The notes under the pieces were generated by a model. The model was given only the letters and a program-made list of their open reading frames with translations, was not told where the DNA came from and did no database searches. Below are positions 59,925-64,000 of a stretch of 64,000 bases of DNA, in pieces; positions within the stretch are counted from its first letter, which is position 1; each line of letters begins with the position of its first letter. A program made the position numbers and the translations under genes. Location: NCBI GenBank assembly GCA_015061115.1, contig SUXE01000011.1:89921-153920 (forward strand), in the 5' to 3' direction. Source of the DNA: Bacteroidales bacterium. Lineage in GTDB: Bacteria > Bacteroidota > Bacteroidia > Bacteroidales > Paludibacteraceae.

Positions 59925-61094
59925 TTATTCTTCCTTCTTCACTTCGATTCTGAACGTTGTGCCAACTCCTTGTGTTGAGTTGAGAACGTAGATCTTTCCG
60001 TGATGATATTCTTCCATGATTCGTTTGGCAAGAGAAAGGCCAAGTCCCCATCCTCGGCTTTTTGTCGTGAACCCAGGTTCGAAGACTGTTTTGAACTTTG
60101 ATTTTGGTATTCCTTTGCCGGTGTCAGTCACGTCGATAATATATTTTGAGCCGCTTTCGCTCACGTTGACGTGGATGCTTCCATTTCCTTCCATTGCGTC
60201 GATGGCGTTCTTGCAGAGGTTTTCAATCACCCATTCAAACAGTGGCACATTCAATTCGGCATTGTATTTCTGGTCGTTCTCGTAGTGACATGTGATGGAT
60301 ACTCTTCTTGAGACACGTCCGCGCATGTATGACAATGCATTGTCTATCACATCATTAAGGCAGACGGGAGTGCATTCTGGTTTTGAACCGATCTTTGAGA
60401 ATCTGTTGGCAATGGTCTGCAGACGGTTGACATCCTTGCTTATCTCTTGTGCGACACTCGCGTCGACATCCATTCCCTTCAGTAATTCCACCCATGCCAT
60501 GAGTGATGATATTGGGGTTCCGAGCTGGTGTGCTGTCTCTTTGGAAAGTCCCACCCACACTCTGTCTTGCTCTGCTTTACGCACGCTCGCCAATACAAGC
60601 AACAGAGCAATGAAGAATAGGAAGATCAATCCCCATTGTATGATTGGGAAATACGACAGTTTTTGCAAGAGTAGGGAGTCTCCGTAATATAGCTTGTGGT
60701 ATGTCGTCTCGTCGAGCTTGATGGATATAGGTTCGTTGATCGTCTTAAACGATTCCACTTTGCTCATCAGAAATGCGGAGTCAGGCTCACCTTTGTATTT
60801 GTCTGGAATATCTATGTTTCTGTACTGATATGGCATACCTTCCGCGTCGACAATCACAACAGGGATAGTATTGTTGTTTTGAATGACACGCAAGCAGAAG
60901 GTGAAGTCGAAATCATCCCCTGCAGTCGCGATTTGGCGTGTGGCATCAGCCCATATCTCCATTTTGTCGCGCTCTTCTTTTGCCATGTCTCCTACCAGAT
61001 TGCTTGAGAACATGATCGACAGTAGGAAGATGATGATTGCGAAAAATGAAAATATATATTTGACGGCGGAATAATTTAGAAACGATTTCTTCAT
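59925..61094 (-). CDS. Sensor histidine kinase
   Basis: This 389-residue inner-membrane kinase has two membrane helices (about 13-33 and 150-170) enclosing a periplasmic sensor domain of about 115 residues. The kinase core follows with the phospho-acceptor His189 in SKETAHQLGTPISSLMAWVE, then N-box ENLCKNAIDAMEG, G1 VTDTGKGIPKSKFKTVF and G2 GWGLGLSLAKRIMEEYH. No HAMP domain is obvious between TM2 and the H-box. No response regulator gene is adjacent, so it is an orphan in this window. The signal is unknown. Confidence 0.9.
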   Translation of the reverse strand: MKKSFLNYSAVKYIFSFFAIIIFLLSIMFSSNLVGDMAKEERDKMEIWADATRQIATAGDDFDFTFCLRVIQNNNTIPVVIVDAEGMPYQYRNIDIPDKYKGEPDSAFLMSKVESFKTINEPISIKLDETTYHKLYYGDSLLLQKLSYFPIIQWGLIFLFFIALLLVLASVRKAEQDRVWVGLSKETAHQLGTPISSLMAWVELLKGMDVDASVAQEISKDVNRLQTIANRFSKIGSKPECTPVCLNDVIDNALSYMRGRVSRRVSITCHYENDQKYNAELNVPLFEWVIENLCKNAIDAMEGNGSIHVNVSESGSKYIIDVTDTGKGIPKSKFKTVFEPGFTTKSRGWGLGLSLAKRIMEEYHHGKIYVLNSTQGVGTTFRIEVKKEE

Positions 61095-61120
61095 ACCTAA
61101 ATAATGTTTTGTTTTTTGAC

Positions 61121-61173
61121 ACCGCTCATTCTATGAATTTGCGGAGCTGGGATAAGGGCTCAGCCCTTTATAA
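61121..61173 (-). repeat. R1-related hairpin fragment, copy f
   Basis: Minus strand: TAAAGGGCTGAGCCCTTA (perfect GGGCT/AGCCC stem), then CCCAGCTCCGCAAATTCATA and GAATGAGCGG. The order of stem, CCC block and GCG-ATAGAATGAGC piece recalls R1, but the head GAGGATT is missing. Confidence 0.45.
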
Positions 61174-61193
61174 ACCTAAAATAATCACCGGTC

Positions 61194-62126
61194 TTATAAT
61201 TTCTCTCGATACTTGGTTTCATTCTCGTCTTCAAGAATGTTGAGATAGCTGGTGTAGCGGCTTTCACTGATATAGTGCTGCTCAACGGCCTCTCTCACCG
61301 CGCATCCTGGCTCATGTGTGTGCGTGCAGTTGCCAAACTTGCATGATTCGGAGTGCTTGAAGATCTCTGGAAAGAAATGTCCCACCTCATATTTGTCGAA
61401 TCCGATGGTGCCGAATCCTTTCACACCTGGAGTGTCGATGATGAAAGTGTCCTCTTCAAGCTGGTACATTTCAGAGAATGTTGTGGTGTGCATACCTGTG
61501 TCGTGCACAGAAGATATCTCACCTGTTCTTGCTGCGAAATCCGGTGAAATGGCATTGATGAGTGAGGATTTGCCCACTCCTGAGTTGCCGCTGAACAACG
61601 TCGTCTTGCCTTTCAACGCATTTCTCACCTCTTCCACACCTTCTCCGGTGAGAGCTGATGTGATATGGCATTTGTAACCGATGCTTTCGTATAAAGTCAC
61701 AAGTGCTTTCATATATTCCGTCTCCCCTTCATCATATAGGTCGCATTTGTTGATCACGATCACGGCTGGCACTGAATATGCCTCGCAAGTCGCAAGAAAT
61801 CGATCTATGAAGACGGTGGAGGTCTCTGGATGGGCGATAGTCACAGTCAGCATCGCCTGGTCTACGTTTGCGGCTATGATATGAAGCTGCTTCGACAGAT
61901 TCGACGGTTTGCGTACGATGTAGTTCTTTCTGTCGCAGATGTTGCTGATCAAGCCTTCTGAGTTGGGAAGCTCCTTGAATTCCACGAAGTCGCCCACAGC
62001 AACCGGGTTTGTGCTTTTGATTCCCTTGATACGGAAATTACCTTTGATTTTGCACTCCCAAAAGTCGCCGCTCTCTGTGCGTACAATATAGCTGCTGCCT
62101 GTATTTCTGAAAACTACACCTTTCAT
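61194..62126 (-). CDS. rsgA: Ribosome small-subunit-dependent GTPase A
   Basis: RsgA (310 residues) is a circularly permuted GTPase that helps the last steps of 30S maturation. The N-terminal OB domain (GVVFRNTGSSYIVRTESGDF) is followed by the G4 motif VINKCDLYD, then G1 FSGNSGVGKSSLINA and G3 DTPGVKGFG, and a C-terminal zinc site CKFGNCTHTHEPGC. ATG 62126 fits the family; a longer frame would enter the terminator upstream. It follows frr after a hairpin. Confidence 0.95.
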   Translation of the reverse strand: MKGVVFRNTGSSYIVRTESGDFWECKIKGNFRIKGIKSTNPVAVGDFVEFKELPNSEGLISNICDRKNYIVRKPSNLSKQLHIIAANVDQAMLTVTIAHPETSTVFIDRFLATCEAYSVPAVIVINKCDLYDEGETEYMKALVTLYESIGYKCHITSALTGEGVEEVRNALKGKTTLFSGNSGVGKSSLINAISPDFAARTGEISSVHDTGMHTTTFSEMYQLEEDTFIIDTPGVKGFGTIGFDKYEVGHFFPEIFKHSESCKFGNCTHTHEPGCAVREAVEQHYISESRYTSYLNILEDENETKYREKL

Positions 62127-62139
62127 CCAAATAAATAAA

Positions 62140-62168
62140 AATGGCGGCGACAATGCCACCGCCAAATT
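62140..62168 (-). terminator. Terminator after frr
   Basis: GGCGGTGGCA and the GCCGCC arm form a GC-rich stem on the minus strand followed by ATTTTTATTTATTT. It lies between frr and rsgA, so rsgA may need read-through or its own promoter. Confidence 0.7.
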
Positions 62169-62209
62169 AGGTTTAACAACTGAGTATCAATGCCTTTGTT
62201 TGTCGGCGA

Positions 62210-62770
62210 TTACACAGTCATGATTTCTTTTTCCTTTGCTGAGAACATAGCCTCGACGTCCTTGATATACTTGTCGTGGATCTTTTGAACTTCAGCCTCT
62301 GCATCTTTCTCTACGTCTTCTGCCAAACCGTTCTTGATCTCTTTCTTAAGACCTTCGATTGCGTCACGACGAGCGTTTCTGATGCTGATCTTTGCGTCTT
62401 CAGCCTCAGCCTTAGCCTGCTTTACAAGAGTCTTACGACGCTCCTCTGTTAGCGGTGGAATACACAAACGGATCATCTCACCGTTGTTTTCTGGTGTGAT
62501 ACCGACCTCAGAAGCCAAGATCGCTTTTTCAATCAACGGAATCATCTTCTTATCCCAAGGCTTGATAGCGATAGTGCGGGCGTCTGGTGTTGTGATAGAT
62601 GCCACAGCTGAAAGCGGAGACATCGCACCATAGTTGTCTACACGGATTGGATCCAAGATTCGTACGTTTGCCTTGCCGGCACGGATGTGGGCGAAAGAAT
62701 CGTCAAGATGAAGAAGAGCTCCGTCCATCTTGTCCTCTGCCATTTTATAAAAAGACTTTACGTCTGCCAT
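62210..62770 (-). CDS. frr: Ribosome recycling factor
   Basis: RRF (186 residues) splits the post-termination ribosome with EF-G. Seen are DGALLHLDDSFAHIRAGKAN, VRILDPIRVDNYGAMSPLSA, TIAIKPWDKKMIPLIEKAIL and LCIPPLTEERRKTLVKQAKA, all conserved. The length is right. A -7 promoter element is at 62847-62854. Confidence 0.96.
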   Translation of the reverse strand: MADVKSFYKMAEDKMDGALLHLDDSFAHIRAGKANVRILDPIRVDNYGAMSPLSAVASITTPDARTIAIKPWDKKMIPLIEKAILASEVGITPENNGEMIRLCIPPLTEERRKTLVKQAKAEAEDAKISIRNARRDAIEGLKKEIKNGLAEDVEKDAEAEVQKIHDKYIKDVEAMFSAKEKEIMTV

Positions 62771-62814
62771 TGTAAAAAACGTTTTTTATTTCCTAAATTT
62801 TAATTCTTTTCCAT

Positions 62815-62838
62815 AGACACACATGTCCGTGTGTCTCT
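62815..62838. repeat. R4-type hairpin with CTCTACG tail
   Basis: GACACACATGTCCGTGTGTC followed by TCTACG. It compares with CACGCACGTCCGTGCGTC followed by TCTACG at 35231-35254. The arms differ at paired positions (A-T against G-C), so the stem is kept while the sequence changes. Confidence 0.6.
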
Positions 62839-62846
62839 ACGTGTGG

Positions 62847-62854
62847 CAAAGATA
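62847..62854 (-). promoter_or_regulatory. Promoter -7 element for frr
   Basis: Minus-strand TATCTTTG 77 bases before the frr ATG; the -33 element is unclear. Confidence 0.55.
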
Positions 62855-63042
62855 CGATTTTTTTGCATATTGCAATATTATGCAGGGGAAATATTGATGA
62901 TTGTGGAATGAACCATTAATTTTGTAAACTCGCATTTGGCATTTAGAAACTGTTAATGTGGGCGACCATTAAATTGGAGGTTTGTTGATGTGGGCGACCA
63001 CAAGGGTTCGCCCCTACGTTGTCTGATTCTGTTACGTAATTA
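62855..63042. other. Spacer with R5 repeat, no gene
   Basis: AT-rich sequence with two TGTGGGCGACCA blocks (near 62959 and 62990) and the R5 copy below. No coding frame looks real. Confidence 0.5.
62985..63021 (-). repeat. Dispersed repeat R5, copy b
   Basis: Minus strand: CAACGTAGGGGCGAACCC, TTGTGGTCGCCCACATCA. It is the same core as copy a at 18876-18904. Confidence 0.65.
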
Positions 63043-63170
63043 GAGGATTGTTAAGGACGGAACGTCCAAATCCCCTATCTCCAGTGCTAGCCGTAGGCGA
63101 GCACATATAAAAACCACAGAGGATAGAAACTCTCAGAGAAAGTCTACATTTTTTTTGAGAGAATGAGACG
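63043..63170 (+). repeat. Dispersed structured repeat R1, copy c
   Basis: GAGGATTGTTAAG, hairpin GGACGGAACGTCC, AAATCCCC, GTGCTAGCCGTAGGCGAGCA, AAACCACAGAGGAT, CTCTCAGAGAAA, CTACATTTTTT and a GAGA-rich tail, 128 bp. The first stem has GGACG/CGTCC where copy b has GGGCG/CGCCC, a paired change. It lies 50 bases before thpR. Confidence 0.8.
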
Positions 63171-63222
63171 GAAAAACTAAGTCAGATCCAAATCTATTCA
63201 ATTTCTTTGATTTATAAATACA

Positions 63223-63717
63223 ATGAGAATATTCATAGCTATTCGTTTCCCTGAGGATTTCAAGTCTGCTCTTGTTGACGCTCAACATGAGTTGAAGGCT
63301 CGTGGGGTGACGGGAAATTATTGCCCATACGGAAATCTCCATCTTACGTTGGCTTTTATCGGCGAGACGTTTGATCTGCCAAACATCCGTAAGGCGGTGA
63401 GTGAAGTCTCATTTTCTCCATTCACAATCACTCTCGGTTCTTTGGGCAAATTCCAGACAAAGAATGGATCTGTGATATGGGCTGGCATCAAGGATGGCTC
63501 ATCAGTCTCCGACCTTGCGTCTCAGCTGCGTGAAAGGTTGGTCGCAAATGGTGTCAGATTCAAGACGACGGAATTCTATCCGCATATATCATTGATCCGT
63601 AAACCTTCTATGGTGGTGACGGATATCGATGTTGCCCCTGTCTCTATGTGTGTGGAACGCATATTTGTGATGAAATCGGAACGAATAAATGGCGAATTGA
63701 TATATTCGGAAATTTAA
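63223..63717 (+). CDS. thpR: RNA 2',3'-cyclic phosphodiesterase (2'-5' RNA ligase family)
   Basis: ThpR (164 residues) belongs to the 2H phosphoesterases, which open 2',3'-cyclic phosphates on RNA ends. The two catalytic HxTx-type motifs are HLTLAF (about 40) and HISLIR (about 126). The start MRIFIAIRFPEDFK and the closing motif VERIFVMKSERINGELIY are typical. It is single-gene; R1 copy c stands in its leader, and an R2 array begins six bases or so after its stop. Confidence 0.92.
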   Translation: MRIFIAIRFPEDFKSALVDAQHELKARGVTGNYCPYGNLHLTLAFIGETFDLPNIRKAVSEVSFSPFTITLGSLGKFQTKNGSVIWAGIKDGSSVSDLASQLRERLVANGVRFKTTEFYPHISLIRKPSMVVTDIDVAPVSMCVERIFVMKSERINGELIYSEI

Positions 63718-63945
63718 TTCAATTCATAATTCATAATGCATAATTCGTAATTGTGGGGATAATCCATCGGGTGGGAAATCCTCCCTCTCGTAGAGACGCA
63801 CGTGTTATGATAAATTCATAATTCATAATGCGTAATGCATAATTGTGTGGGGAATCCATCTGTTGGATTTGGACATAGGGATGATCCCTTGTGGTCACCC
63901 ATCAATGTGTAATTCACAATTCGTAATTCATAATGCATAACCTTA
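63718..63945 (+). repeat. R2 repeat array at a stop codon, copy c
   Basis: Starting at the thpR stop, three runs of AATTCATAATTCATAATGCA-type sequence (63722, 63815, 63910 on) alternate with GTGGGGATAATCCATC or GTGGGGAATCCATCTGTTGG, an R4 piece (TAGAGACGCACGTG) and an R5-like core (GATCCCTTGTGGTCACCC). It is a compound of R2, R4 and R5. The final 55 bases of the window show nothing else. Confidence 0.7.
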
Positions 63946-64000
63946 GATTTGCAGAAAATAAATAATTGTTGATTTAAGCGATTTTGTGGTCAGGTCACAA

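Overview
The window is chromosomal DNA from a member of the Bacteroidota, almost certainly order Bacteroidales. Three things point there. Many genes are preceded by the Bacteroidetes sigma-factor pattern, TTTG then about 19 bases then TAnnTTTG. The gene content fits: a DUF3822-rsmD-folB cluster, a BtuB/BtuG cobalamin locus, FISUMP-type lipoproteins, C10 peptidases and C-terminal sorting domains of the type IX secretion type. Lipoprotein signal peptides are very frequent. I do not name a genus or species. No rRNA, tRNA, CRISPR array, complete insertion sequence or prophage was recognised.

Layout. 1-8 kb: the 5' part of gdhA, a DoxX/thioredoxin-like membrane protein, a J-domain membrane protein, two small lipoproteins, a tandem pair of outer-membrane beta-barrel genes and phoH. 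8-16 kb: recF, a DciA-like gene, a thioesterase, an accessory RhuM-PLD fusion gene, an MltF-like lytic transglycosylase, two RsiV-like lipoproteins, rsmG and pcm. 16-25 kb: a large secreted C10 cysteine peptidase, an unknown lipoprotein, a four-gene operon (chagasin-like inhibitor, YjbQ, SanA-like, ProX-like) and a coaD/Ca2+-ATPase pair. 26-33 kb: a cell-surface cluster with a repeat-rich secreted protein, an OmpA protein with TSP3 repeats, an MBOAT acyltransferase and its AlgJ-like partner. 33-38 kb: hemW with a lipoprotein, prfB with its programmed frameshift, and a TPR protein. 38-45 kb: a cobalamin riboswitch followed by btuB-btuG-btuF-btuC-btuD. 45-46.2 kb: a 1.06-kb gene-free stretch packed with repeats. 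46-59 kb: mostly housekeeping genes (acyl-CoA synthetase, acpP-fabF-rnc, purN, xseA-xseB, pyridoxine kinase, folB-rsmD-DUF3822, a RecD-like helicase, rplS). 59-64 kb: a DUF3828-like lipoprotein, a histidine kinase, rsgA, frr and thpR.

How it fits together. The clearest functional unit is the B12 uptake locus: riboswitch, outer-membrane receptor, surface binding lipoprotein and the ABC importer. A second unit is envelope and surface biology: secreted peptidase, adhesin-like protein, OmpA and an acyltransferase pair.

The least explained signal lies in the spacers. At least five families of short structured repeats recur. R1 (about 139 bp, beginning GAGGATTGTTAAG and holding hairpins whose two arms change together between copies) has seven full or partial copies, and one full copy sits inside a 259-bp unit bounded by 24-bp inverted repeats. 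R2 and R3 are AT-rich repeats that often begin at or within a few bases of stop codons. R4 covers hairpins built on GAGACG/CGTCTC. R5 carries a GGGGCGACC core. A 14-bp tandem repeat spans the xseB stop and the start of the next gene, and a three-copy direct repeat with an exact 32-bp period lies upstream of the MITE-like unit.
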